Position numbers and translations under genes: made by a program. Under the pieces are notes generated by a model. That model did no database searches, was not told where the DNA came from, and was given only the letters and a program-made list of their open reading frames with translations. This document shows positions 48,420-60,026 of a stretch of 64,000 nucleotides of DNA, piece after piece (within the stretch, counting starts at the first letter, position 1; the number at the start of each line of letters is the position of its first letter). Source of the stretch: Glycine soja (taxonomy: Eukaryota > Streptophyta > Magnoliopsida > Fabales > Fabaceae); NCBI RefSeq assembly GCF_004193775.1, contig NC_041002.1, forward strand, positions 4,575,261-4,639,260. The letters run 5' to 3'.

Positions 48420-49650
48420 TTTCTTTTAGATTAACCCTTGCAAAATAAAATAAAATAAGTAACAAACTAAATTAAAGAAATAAAAGAATAATAGTGGTAT
48501 AACTTTGGATTATGACTGAATATGGGTTAATAATGTAAATAATTTTAAGGAAAAAATTTTAAATAATTTAGATTAAAGCGGAAAAATATTATTCTTAGAG
48601 AGAAAATGTCTCCCACAATATTGATAGGAGAATCTGATCATGCACAACCCGTTGATTTTGATCAAGTATAGCGAAAAGATCATTGAACCTTCTAAACATT
48701 AATATTCTTTCTCTCAAAAAAGTAATTTTTTATAAGAACAAGAAGAAAAGAAATTTAAAGAAAAATACAAAATTATTTTTCTACTTATATCTATTGACTA
48801 AAGAAGAGATATATATATATTGACATAGACCCCCTTACATAACAACACAACAAACTCAAAGTAAAACTATCACACCTAATGAACGTTGGAAACCAACATG
48901 AAGAAATAATTTGTATAGAAACATAAAAGAAAGAACATGTGATATTGTATTTTAGTATAAGGAACCTTCTAGGTTTGAGCTTTATATCTAGTGTTTATGA
49001 ACTTTTATCCAAGAAAAATTTAAAGACTTAATTGTCTTAAACTACACCTTCTTTAATCGAACTTTAGTACACAATCCCTATAATATTGGTGTTCATTTAG
49101 GTTCTAATTAGTGGTTACACTTACAAGGTTTTGCTCATGTATCTTATTTCGTGAGTGTCACTTAGAGATTAGCTCATATCTCACAGTAGCGACCCCACCA
49201 CTGCACTCACTAGGTGAATCCTCAAAGAGTGGTTTGTGACCCCCACCCCTACAATAATTGTCATCGGATCCATTAAAAGGTATATATATATATATATATA
49301 TAAACATATGTACATACCTCAACCTTAATATTGTCACAATTTACAATACACCTCCTCATAGAAATGAGAAACAGAACAATTCCGCAAAATTTTATTTTGG
49401 TGTATTTTAGTCAAACAAACAATTTCATTATTACCTGTTGAACTTCATTCATGAAATCACTAATCACATAGAGACAGATGTTCATTGTTGTGACTAAATA
49501 ATGAGCTTTAGTCACATTTTCCTCAACAACTCAAATACTTATTAGCGTGTCAACCCTTTTGTAAGCGGATCCATAATATTGTTTTCTGACTTGACAAAGT
49601 CAAGAGAAATAACACCATGAGAAATCAAATTTCTAATAGACTTATGTCTC
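48420..49650. other. intergenic DNA
   Basis: No gene recognised. A slightly GC-richer segment at about 49180-49260 may be the decayed tail of the neighbouring minus-strand copia element, but no LTR pair was found. A (TA)n run is at about 49281-49302. Confidence 0.4.
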
Positions 49651-49659
49651 AGTCTTAAG

Positions 49660-50030
49660 TGTCTTCTTTTTTTCATTAAAATTTTTGCTAGTAACTTTAG
49701 ATATAGCAACTTGGCTATCACAATACATTGAAATTAGAGGTATAGGCTTATTCAACAATGACAAATCACATAGCAAATTTTTAAGAAACTCAGCCTCACT
49801 AGTAGTAGTATATATAGCAATAATTTATGCTTCAATGGTAGAACGTGAGATAATAGTTTGTTTAGCAGATTTTCATGATACTGCACCACCAGCTAAAGTA
49901 AAGACATAACCACTTGTCGATTTTGTTTTATCAAAATCAGAAATCAAATTTGCATAACTAAATCCGTCAATTACAACAGGAAAACATGTAAATTAATGAC
50001 ATAATTAATGGTTCCTTTTAAGTATCTAAA
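49660..50030 (-). pseudogene. copia RNase H relic
   Basis: On the minus strand the plus-coordinate block 49680-49860 reads with a broken frame as TTSEAEFLKNLLCDL, then CDSQVAISKVTSKNFNEK, the C-terminal part of copia RNase H. Stops interrupt it, for example in the usual EAEIIA-like motif. Confidence 0.65.
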
Positions 50031-50038
50031 AACATTTT

Positions 50039-50880
50039 CTAATGCAGTCTAATAAGAATGATCAGGATTATTAGAGTATGCCTTCCTAATCTATCAACTG
50101 CATATGCAATGTCAGGCCTAGAGAAGTTTGTCAAATGCAACAAAGAATCAATAATTTGAGAATATTTATGAGAAGAAAATCTTTTTCTCAAATTTTTCTT
50201 TAACATAATGGATGAGTCATAATGCGTAGAAATAGGTTTCACATCAAAATAATTAAACTTTCTCAATAGCTTTTCAACATAATGTGTTGGATTAAAACCA
50301 TATCATCATCTTTCTTTATAAGCTTGATACCCAAAATCACTGACTACATGACCAAGGTCCTTCGTATCAAAATTACTAGACAAAAAGACTTCACATCATT
50401 TATGAAATGCATATTACTATCAAATATCAATATTTCATCCACATACAAACATAAAATAACACATCCACTGTCATCAAATTGTTTCTTATACACACATTTA
50501 TCACTATTATTGATTTGAAAACCTTATGAAAGAACAACTTGGTCAAACTTTTCATGTCATTGCTTTGGAGCTTGTTTCAAACCATATAATAAGGATTTAA
50601 CAAGTTTGCAAACTTTCTTTTCTTTAGCCAGTTCTAAAAAACCTCCAAGTTGGTTCATATAAATTTCTTCTTCTAAATCACCATTTAAAAAAGCAATTTT
50701 TACATCCATTTGATGAATTTCCAAATTAAAAACACAAGCAGGTGCAATTAAAAATCTAATAGTAGTAACTTTAGAAACGGGAGAATATGTATCAAATAAA
50801 TCTACACCTTCTACTTGTTTACAACCAATCACAACAAGTTTTGCCTTCAATTTTTCTATAGGTTCATCAGTTCTTAGTTT
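50039..50880 (-). pseudogene. copia reverse transcriptase relic
   Basis: 50557-50850 carries KAKLVVIGCKQVEGVDLFDT-YSPVSKVTTIRFLIA, IHQMDVKIAFLNGDLEEEIY and LVKSLLYGLKQAPKQ. 50039-50266 carries the downstream HLTNFSRPDIAYAVDRL segment. The YxDD region between lies in another, broken frame (about 50420-50450). Confidence 0.75.
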
Positions 50881-50899
50881 CTTTCGGAAAACTCACTTA

Positions 50900-51893
50900 C
50901 AACCTATACTTTTACCACTAGGGGGAGATCAATTAGAAACTAAGTTTTATTAGTTTTAAGAGAACTCATTTCATTATTAATAGCTTCTTTCCAAAAGAAA
51001 AAAGTGCATCAATAGACCTCATGGTCTCACCATAAGTTTTAGGATCATCTTCAAGTAAAAAAGAACAAAATTTAGAACCAAAATCCTTAACTTGTTTTAG
51101 ATCTTTTACTCCTCCTAGGTTCAAAATCAACGTCCTTATTAGCATTACTACAAGATGGTAAATTAGAACAAGAAGTATCACAAAAAAGTTACAAGCATAG
51201 CATTCACCAAAAAAATTTATAAGGAACCCTACTAAGAATATGACATGTAGAATATAAGGCTCCACCCTACATATTTTTAGGCAAACCAAAACTTACAAGT
51301 GTAGCATTCACCATATCAAGCAAGGTATGATTCTTTTTTTCCACAATACCATTAGATTCAGGAGCATATGGAGGTGTCACTTCATGAATAATACCATGCA
51401 TTTCACAAAAATTACTCATATTCAAAGATGTGTATTCTCCATCTCTATCAGAGCGTAAAATTTTAATTTTTCTTTCTAATTCATTTTCTACTTCTGTTTT
51501 ATATACTTTGAACTTATAAAACAACTCACTTTTGTGATTAACTAAATACACATAGTAATATTTGGAGAAATCATCAATGAAACTAATAAAGTATCCCTTA
51601 CCACCATGTGTTAACACATCATTACTATCACATATATCACTATGAACCAATTCAAGCAAGTTAATTTCTCTTTCAATACATGTACTAAAATCCTTTCTAG
51701 GTTGTTTTGCTTGAATACATGCTTCACATTTTTGTTTTAAATCAATAGAAGCTTTAGGAATAAGATTAAGAGACATCATTCTTTTGATAGAATTCAAATT
51801 CACATGTTCAAGCCTAGCATGCCACATATCATAACATTCAACATTTGCAACAAAAAAAGAAATGCTAGATTTTTTATTAATAGAAAGAAGCAT
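50900..51893 (-). pseudogene. copia integrase relic
   Basis: The 208-codon frame 51267-51893 keeps the zinc-binding layout (MWHARLEHVN and CEACIQAK) and the catalytic D,D-35-E residues (HSDICD, RSDRDGEY, PYAPESNGIVEKKN). Below 51267 the chain shifts frame and decays. It is the best-preserved part of this element. Confidence 0.8.
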
Positions 51894-51899
51894 GAGACT

Positions 51900-52165
51900 T
51901 AACTTAAACAGATTATCATAAATGTAACATTTACCAATAAAAACATCATGTCTAGTAATAACAACTCTATTGGACTCAAAAATAACCTTGTACCCTTATT
52001 GGTCTAACAAAGAAGTACTTATTAAACTTTTCCTAATATCAGAAATGTGATAAACTCCATCTAAAACAAGAAAATTCTCTAAAGATAGCTCTAGCTTCAC
52101 TTGACCTTCTCCTAACACATGTGTCATACTCTCAAAATATATTTCAAATAGTAGTAGAATTTTGT
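51900..52165 (-). pseudogene. copia protease C-terminal part
   Basis: On the minus strand, peptide pieces similar to the segment between protease and integrase (GEGQVKLELS, VYHISDIRKSLISTSLL, KVIFESNRVVITRHDVF) are read with one stop. The DSG active-site segment is not visible. Confidence 0.55.
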
Positions 52166-52199
52166 AAAGAGATAGGTAAAATATCTACTGTTTGAGTTA

Positions 52200-52330
52200 T
52201 GTTCATTTTATTGCTTTATGTGTTGTATTTTCATGTGTTTATTAACAAGGAGCTATATATATAGAGGCAACCAGGCACTAACATGTAGCAACAAAATACT
52301 TGCAGCAATAACGTTAGAAAACAGAAGAAA
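52200..52330 (-). promoter_or_regulatory. TATA-bearing segment, possible remnant of the copia LTR
   Basis: CTATATATATAG at 52253-52264 is followed on the minus strand by AATAAAC and ATACAACAC. This resembles an LTR U3/R junction just upstream of the truncated copia body. Without a second LTR copy this is only a suggestion. Confidence 0.3.
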
Positions 52331-55300
52331 AAAAATCCAAATAACAAACTTCCTAATGTTAAAGACTTGTGTCGTTCACAAAGAAAATTGACTAAGTAAA
52401 AGATAGTTTCCTAAAATATAGGAATAGAAGTAGTGAGATGCTTTTAGTTTTTTCACGAAACTAATTCTAAAAGCATTTTATCTTTAAAAAAATATAATTG
52501 ATAAAGAAAATAGACTTTAATTTTAAATTATAAGAAAATATTTTCCAAAATTAACGATACTTGGAAGCATGGTATTAAAATCTAGACCGACCCTGATGGT
52601 CCAACCCACCACGAATTGATGGTCTAACTAGATCGAGTTGGGCATTGAACTGATCATAGGTCAATAAGGTATGACTTATTGCAACCCAGTGTGACTTGTT
52701 GATCCGAGTGGATCACACAACTCTCTTTTCTTCTTTCAAATACTCAAAATGACGTTTTTTTTACTTTTAATGACTAAAAGAAAAGAAAGAAAGGATCATA
52801 TTCGTGTTTGTCTGTTTCACTGTTTCGAAAATATTAAAGGTCCTCGGTCGTCACTCCTCCTCGTCAACGACAATCCCTTCCATCATCGTCGACATTGTCC
52901 TTCGCACAACCAAGCATTGGTAAGTTTATTCGAATCTTCGTTATTTCAATCTCCTTTTGTTTATGAAATTGTGATGTTTTCCTATTAATATGTTGTCAAC
53001 TATGTTTTCTTTATTATTCTATGTTTCATCTTTGGTTGCACACTTTGCTTTGTTGTTCCGACATGATTGTTGATTTGGTTTTAACGTTATTTGTGTGTAA
53101 TTGCTTTAGGTATTTGATATTATGATTCTGTTTATGAATAATGAATTTTTTTTTTAGTTTTTTTTACTACAAGTATAAAAGTTTTATATTTTTTAATACA
53201 AATTGAATTATGTAAACCAATTAGTGACTTACTTATTCAATCATTGATTTAGTAACCTAAAACCTTAACCAGTCGAATAGATATCATGGACTTTTTCATT
53301 TTAATGAGATTCAAATTCTACCAACTTCATGTACGCTGTATTGCTATGCTAATTATGTCGTCCTGATAATTATAAAAATTGATTTTTTAAAAAAGAAATG
53401 AGATGTTACTAAAAAAGATATATTTCAGTCCGTGCTAGATTTGTTTTCTTAAGTTTACGAAAACTATTAATTTCTCTAATCTTTGTACCGTACTCTGAAA
53501 CGAAAATGATCATATTTGAAGACAAACAAAACCAACCATAGCCTTTATGTGAGTACGTGAATTATTAACAATAAAGTGCAAGATATTTTTCAGTTATAGC
53601 ACGATTTCAAGTCAAGTAAATGGACCAGTGAAGCAACATGTACAACACAAAGAACGGGAAATAGTCAGGCAAAGCCGCAACCATACGTTTGCCATTTTGC
53701 TTTGTATACAAAACCCGGTTTCTCACCAGTCATTATCCATTAACAGCGACGATTTTTTTTTTTCAGGTTATGGATTTAAGCAACTATTCTGAGTTTTACA
53801 ATGAAAGAGGAGGAAAAAAAAGAAAGAATTGGAAAGTACCAACTAACAAGTAAGTCCTTGAGATGGTATTATTAACTACTAACTCTATGATTTCCACAGA
53901 CGTTTCACTTCTTTACAATACATTACTGACTCTTTAATTAGGGGCCTGACTATAAGGGTATGCCCTGTTTCTGTTTATTATTGTATCATTTTGAGTTTAA
54001 TATAATTTACATTTTTTTTCCAACTACTAACTCTATGGTACATTTCAAAACCATAGGTTCAAAGCCACGGGTGAAACGGTTTCAAGAGTGAGTTTCACTT
54101 TTGAAAGACAACAAGGGAAACTAAATAACAAGTAACAAATCAATGTTGGCTCTTACTAGATTCTTATCCAATCCGCGTCATCACTTAGTAGACATGTTTT
54201 TTTGTTTTGGTAACGTGCGAGTTTCGCTTTGATTAAGATAAAGTGGTTGGGCTTCTCGTGGCAGAGCCAAACGAAACGGACACTACTAGACATAGGGCGT
54301 CTTGGGTTTGGACTTTTGTGACTTGTGAGTGAATAGTCCTAATCATTGAATCTCTCTCGTTTTTTATTTTTTTATTTTATTGTGGGATAGAGTTTGATTG
54401 TGTGAAAAAAAAAAGAGATTAAGAAGAAATATTTGAATTAGAATAAAAAAGTGTAAAAACTACACTATTTTTTAAAAATTTACTCATAAATAATAATTCA
54501 TTTCCCGCAACCAAACAAACACTTACAGATTGTTGTGTGTTTAAACTTTTAACTGTGTTGAATTTTCCTACTATACACTTTTCAAAATAACTAATGTCTA
54601 AAAGTGATATAGTTCAGAACTTATGATTAAGAATTGTGTGAGTTGTTGTAGATTTTTTTTATATACTTAAGTTCAATTCCTTTGAATCAACAAAAAATTG
54701 ATGTTTTAGTTTTCAAAAAGACAAGAATTTGAAATTTTTAAACTTCAAAAATGCTAGTTAAGCATCATTTCATAAACTTCAGAAATGCTAGCAAAGCTTC
54801 ATTTCATAAAATGACCATTTTGAGACGAGACTCAGAGTAGGAACTGGATTGCGACTTGCTAAAGAAGGAAGACAGTCATTAGAAAAGAAAAGAAAACTAA
54901 TTAATGGTGACAAATGTTAACAAATACTATGCTAAATACATTTATTTTAAATACGTGTGTTTAGCTGAGATTAAAAATCACTAAAAAGCATTAGAATTGT
55001 TTGAAACTTAATAGAGATATGATAGAAGACACAATTTGCAAAAATTTTAAAAGTGAAAAGCAAAATGCATCTGTTGGGAACAAAATGTGCCAAAAAATAT
55101 AAAGTTGATGACAAATAGTCTAATTAAGATTAAACATTTAATTATACTTGTGTCTATGTAAAACATATTTATCAATTTAATGTTCTTTGGATTCGTGTGG
55201 CTAAGAGACCTATGGGGTAATAACCTAGTTGGAGTTGTCCCTGTCCCTCTCATATCAATCTTAATTTTATAAAAAAAAAATATAAAAAAATCGAACAAAC

Positions 55301-56004
55301 TTAGTTCTTTTGTCAATTTTTGTCTATTTAAAATCTTTTTTCCATTTAAATTGGGAAATTTACATAAATTTGAGAAATAATTTTTTTTAAAATTTAAAGT
55401 TATAAAAAGGTTAATAAATTTTGAAGAATTTAATAAAATACAATATTTTTACTGCAATAAAATACAATATTAAAATTTGAAAAGAAAGAAAATTTTATTC
55501 ATTTATTATTTTAGAATAAATTTAACGTTTTAATTAGTAAATTTTGAGCGAACAAAAGCTTTTAATGAATCAAAAGTGCCAAGTTTTTATACACAAAGTA
55601 AATATTTAATATTGTCAATGCATTTCTATCGTGACCTTAAATAAAAAAACTGTTTCTATCTATTATTTCTTTAATCAATATCCTTAAGCATTTATTTGTA
55701 GGAACCCAAAATAATTTAATTAATTCATTTTATGAAGACTTTGATATAAAAAAATATATAAATTTAAGAGTTTTAAGTAAAAAATAAAACAAAGGAAGGG
55801 ATTTGATTGTTATAATTTTGAAAATTTAAAGAATGAAATTTACTCAAAAAATTATTGAAAGACCATTATCACACATTAACTATAATAAAGAAATTAAAAG
55901 TTAAAGTAAGTAAATAATATACCTCTTTATTATAAATTTAAACTTTTATTTTTAAACAAGAGTATGTTTAGAAACTATTTTCATCCTTTTTAAGTTAAGA
56001 AAAA
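52331..56004. other. intergenic DNA
   Basis: The block 52560-53290 starts with a GACCGACCCTGATGGTCC-like palindrome and ends with AACCAATTAGTGACTTA, suggesting a non-autonomous DNA element. The frame 52749-52988 inside it has no recognised domain. 53600-54310 is less AT-rich but yields no protein. The remainder is AT-rich and featureless. Confidence 0.4.
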
Positions 56005-56275
56005 ATATTTAGTCCTTGTATTTATTTTCGGTCAAACTTAGCTTTAGTCCTTGTACTTTTATAATAAATTTATTTTTCTAACTTTTAAAAATATATGAAT
56101 TTAGTTCATATGTTTAATTTTGTAGTGATAAAAAACCATCATTAATTAAACGTTAAGGTGACGATACACTAAATTCACATCTTTAAAAATTTGAGAACTA
56201 CATTTATTACTATAAAAGTAAAAGACCAAAATCAAGTTTGAATAAAATTTCAAGAAACAAAATTAAATTTTCTAT
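56005..56275. mobile_element. foldback MITE with ~105-bp arms (TTTAGTCC type)
   Basis: The left arm (about 56005-56110: TATTTAGTCCTTGTA, GGTCAAACTTAGCTTTAGTC, TACTTTTATAATAAA) is approximately the reverse complement of the right arm (about 56163-56275: TTTATTACTATAAAAGTA, AAAGACCAAAATCAAGTTTG). The spacer is about 50 bp. This is a widespread plant foldback repeat. No target duplication was resolved. Confidence 0.65.
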
Positions 56276-56279
56276 TAAA

Positions 56280-58740
56280 TCAATGAATTCTTTTTTGAGT
56301 ATTTAAATATGTTGTATTTTTTATTTATTATTATTATCAATTATGATTACTTAAATTTACTTCCAATTTTAATTTTTTGTAATTTTTACATCTTAATACA
56401 TTATATTTTTTAAATATACAATGATAATAATAAAGTTTGAGCTTAAATCTTAATGTAAATTATTTAAATTCCTTACTACTAGGTGGATCCTAGTAGGTGT
56501 TCTTGATACATTATACAAAAGTGAGGGTGTTTTTTTTAGATAAATAAATTTTAAAAAATCTATAATCTTAATCAACCACAATTACAATTTTTTAAAATTA
56601 AATTTTGTATGATACATCAATAAAAATAATATATTTCAATTCAAATAATTAACATATGATATTTTAATTATAGAAGCTTTATTTTCTAATTTATTAATAT
56701 TTAATATAGTAAGACAATTCATTATTAATAATAAAATTATTTATTGTTCTCTTGAATTTATAAATTTATTTAAATTAAAAATATGTATATAATATGTACA
56801 AAAATTGTTAGCCAGTAATGTTTTTTATATTATAATTAAAGATACTACTATAAGGCTGGTATCTCAAATTACTACCACTTGTTGCTTCACTGGCAAGGAA
56901 ATTTCGAGCTTTGCAGCATTGTCCATCGCCCATCGCCACGTGTGCCTTTTAGATCACTAGTTTGTAGTGGGATTGGGAAGTGCACAAGGTAGCTTCATTA
57001 TGTGTCATGTAGTGAGTTTTGTACCCTTTATATTTTGTTTTTTTTTCTTTTGGAATCTAGAATCCACTATTTTTAGTAATTCCGTAGAAGAGCCTATAAC
57101 TACAAAATATAACAAAACACTTCAAGGTATTTGTGTGTTTAGTGCTAGAACAAACCATAGGACAAATGAAAAATATCAAATTCTAACTTGCTTAACATGG
57201 AAATGTAGTGCATGCCTTATAATTTTAAGGTGTTGGGTGAGTGTAACTAAATAAAATATCATTTGTTAAGTTGTAGGTTTGAGTTTTTAGGGACTTTATA
57301 CGTACTTGAGGGTGGTTCCCTGATCCTGTACCAAGATTAAATGTAGTTATTGAGTTTTGAATTAGTACTTTTATTATTTGATTAATCTTACCTCTGATTT
57401 GAAGTTTAGGAATACACTCGATATAGATATTCTTTGTGGGTGGTATGTAGTTCTCCTCTTTTTTTCTTGGTATAATATCTTGGATTTTGTAACACCCAAT
57501 ATTTTAAATGTCGTCTATTTCTTAAATTTATTTTTGTTGTTAACGTGGGTATTATGAATGTACACACATTTCCCTCTAATTAAATTTGAAAGGTTTAATC
57601 TTAATAAATTATGGAAAAGGTATAAACTTTAAAAAAAATGCTATTGTTCATATATTATCCTCATGTTTGGACATGCATTTGAAGCCAATGGATCTGTGTG
57701 TGTCTGATGCTACATTATGTAGCTTCTATGTCATTTTTTTCCTTTGATATGAAAATTAAAAAATTCGCCAGTCCAAAACGCCAAAAGCAAACACACACCA
57801 AATGATTTACTCCTTTTTGGTATGAAATATAAGAAGAAAAATATTTTTTTAATCTCAAATATAAAAAAATTTCAACTAATCTTATTTAATACTATCATCT
57901 CTAAAATACTCTTTGTTTAATTGAGGTGTGAGTTTCAATGATTCTTCTTTGTTTTTTATACTAAGTTCTAATGAAGAATAAATTGAAAAAAATGAAAGTG
58001 GTACCAAGTCGCTTGTATTATAAACAAGAAAAAAAGTAAAAACAATATAATATAGAAAAAGTAAAGACAAGGGAATGTAAAATAATATAATATAGATCAA
58101 CAAAGGTGGCAGAGCCTCCTAGTTACATTATATTATATTATATTAAATAAATAAAATACACAATTAAGAGTAAGCATAAGTGGAAGAAAATATCGATTTA
58201 GATGGATAGAGGACACTCCTCAAGTGAACGCTATAAGTTACCTCATTTAAGAAAAATATAGAATATGATGATCCCAAACTCTTTTAAAAAAAAAAACATA
58301 GAAGAACCTTATCGATTTTCTGGATATTAAGTCGAGTACTGAAGATCAATAATAGCCCACACTCTTTTGGGTCTTACGAAGATCTTATTTTCCTCCAAGC
58401 ATCAGCCTAACCATAAAAGGACTTCCATTGTTTCCAAAAACAAATATCAAGGGCACACCTTTGCAGGCTTACAAATCTCAGGTTTTCTGAAAAAAAATTT
58501 AAAGGTAAATTAGACGTTTGGGTTCTAAATCATATTCGCATTTTCTAAATAAAGATAACTAAGGCTCCTTGAGGGTGCCTTCGAAGAATTTAACCAGATA
58601 TAATGGATATCATACTTACAGATTGGCAGAAAAATCAAGGGGGAAAGGGAAAGATTCGAAAGGAAGCTGGATACTATTGCTCAAAATACTATTACAAACT
58701 TTATCTTTCTATTTCTCTTACTAGTTTTTCTAGTATCTAT
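56280..58740. other. AT-rich intergenic DNA
   Basis: No gene recognised. TGTAACACCCAATATTTTAA at about 57488 resembles the start of some gypsy LTRs, but no second copy is seen. 58180-58620 may be part of the pararetrovirus leader, given its position past the TATA element, but I see no tRNA-Met primer site there. Confidence 0.4.
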
Positions 58741-58771
58741 CTAGCGTGTGTACAAATGAGCCCTGAGACTC

Positions 58772-58779
58772 TTTATATA
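58772..58779 (-). promoter_or_regulatory. TATA element, possible pararetroviral promoter
   Basis: TATATAAA on the minus strand lies about 200 bp past the end of the viroplasmin-like ORF. Caulimoviruses and soymoviruses carry their genomic-RNA promoter at this place. Activity is unknown. Confidence 0.35.
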
Positions 58780-58973
58780 GAGAAAGCGGAAAGAAAATGA
58801 CAAAAGGCCCCTTCAGTCAAGAATAGTAAAATTACTATTCATTTACTTTGTCACAGGGCCCATTTTACAATACATTTTTGTGGATAGGCTCAGTGTCAAA
58901 GTCTTGGCAAAAGCAAAAGATTCCTGCTTAAATTTTTCAGTTGTATTTTGGCAGGATGCTTCTGTCTTCTGAT

Positions 58974-59260
58974 CAACTCTTTGATGACTTTGAAATAGTA
59001 ACATTTTCTTCTTCTTCTTGAATGTTTCCAGAGCAGAAAATGTCTGATGAGTCTTCCATAGAAAGATCAGTGGATGGAAAAGGAGGAGTTTGTTGTCCAT
59101 GACATCCACTAGCTTCATAGATCTCTTTATCTTTCTTCTCTTTTTGGAAGAATTGAACCAGTTTATTGTTGTGATCAACTGGGAAAGAAATGAAAAACTT
59201 CCCATTGTATGATGGTTGGAAGAGCTTTGCGTTGTGGGTTTCTCTTATCAGGTCAATCTC
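58974..59260 (-). pseudogene. C-terminal part of the pararetroviral ORF VI-like gene
   Basis: A minus-strand frame begins after a TGA near 59263 and ends at a TGA near 58974. It has a basic/aromatic first half and a strongly acidic Ser/Glu-rich tail. A competing frame at 58843-59205 is open but looks less protein-like. It directly follows the viroplasmin-like segment and is separated from it by stops. The link is positional inference. Confidence 0.4.
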
Positions 59261-59310
59261 TCATTTATCTGTATCTGAGAAGAACCATTAATACCCTTGT
59301 ATTTATGCCC

Positions 59311-59845
59311 TCATGAGATTGTATTGGTACTGTATGTTACCTTGTACATCCCAAGTCTCGTATTCATCATTGAATAGACAAGGAAAGTCTCTATGGTCCT
59401 CTGGGTTTGGTTGTTGTATACCCTAAACAATAATTTTTGTATTTTCTTAAAGTTGTCTAGGCTCAAGCTGTTTATTGGTCTGGGGACATTTAGACTGACT
59501 GAGTCTTTATAGGTTTTGTGGCAAGTTTTGGTTTGGTCAGCATTTATGATTATGGTCGTGGTTTCTGGCTCAAGTGCCTTCTTGATTTTATTAATGTATG
59601 TGGTATTTAATTCGAGGGATTTTTCTGCTTTTTCCCTTGAATAAAATACTTTATAAATTGGGCTTTGAATACCCTCCTTTGTCAAGCAAAGGTCTTTGAA
59701 ATTGATGTAAACACCTTTATGGGGTCCTGATAACAGGACAAAAATTGTATAACCTTTCCCAGAAGGAGAGGCTTTTGTAAGGAGAGAGACTCCTTGGTTA
59801 TCTGGTATGCAGAAATTGTATAAGACACAAATTATGCTTTTTTTT
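59311..59845 (-). pseudogene. viroplasmin-like (caulimovirid ORF VI) relic
   Basis: The minus-strand frame is open from a TAA near 59845 to the stop at 59311. Around 59740-59640 it has the layout of a caulimovirus viroplasmin domain: a hydrophobic FVLLSGPHKGVY stretch, an LC pair, then SPIYKVFYSREKAEKSL. In exogenous caulimoviruses ORF VI makes the inclusion-body/translation-transactivator protein and follows the RT gene, as here. No ATG opens the surviving frame near its start, so it is not expected to be expressed intact. The family assignment is from motif layout only. Confidence 0.55.
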
Positions 59846-60026
59846 TACTGAATAGACAAATTGCTCATTATTGTTTGTGTGCTTTGGAATATTTCAAATA
59901 TTGTAAATAAGGCAATTGAATTTTTCGTTGATGGCTTCTCTACCAGGATAGTGAAACTCATTTGTAAGTACATGCAATTCTTGATTGCCAAATTTCATTT
60001 TTTGTTTTATATTTTGATAAGAGACC

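Larger units (their letters stand above)
49660..52200 (-). mobile_element. gag-less Ty1/copia relic
   Basis: On the minus strand, reading from high to low coordinates, there is a protease/GAG-pre-integrase region, integrase, RT and RNase H in copia order. Gag and the first part of protease are missing. The parts are broken by stops and frameshifts. A TATA-bearing segment at 52253-52264 could be what is left of a 5' LTR, but no second LTR was recognised. Confidence 0.8.

Noticed and set aside
54285..54300. CACTACTAGACATAGG, resembling a CACTA end
   Set aside because: No palindromic subterminal repeats follow, so it is probably coincidental.
57485..57520. TGTAACACCC, resembling a gypsy LTR start
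   Set aside because: No matching end, primer site or second copy was found.
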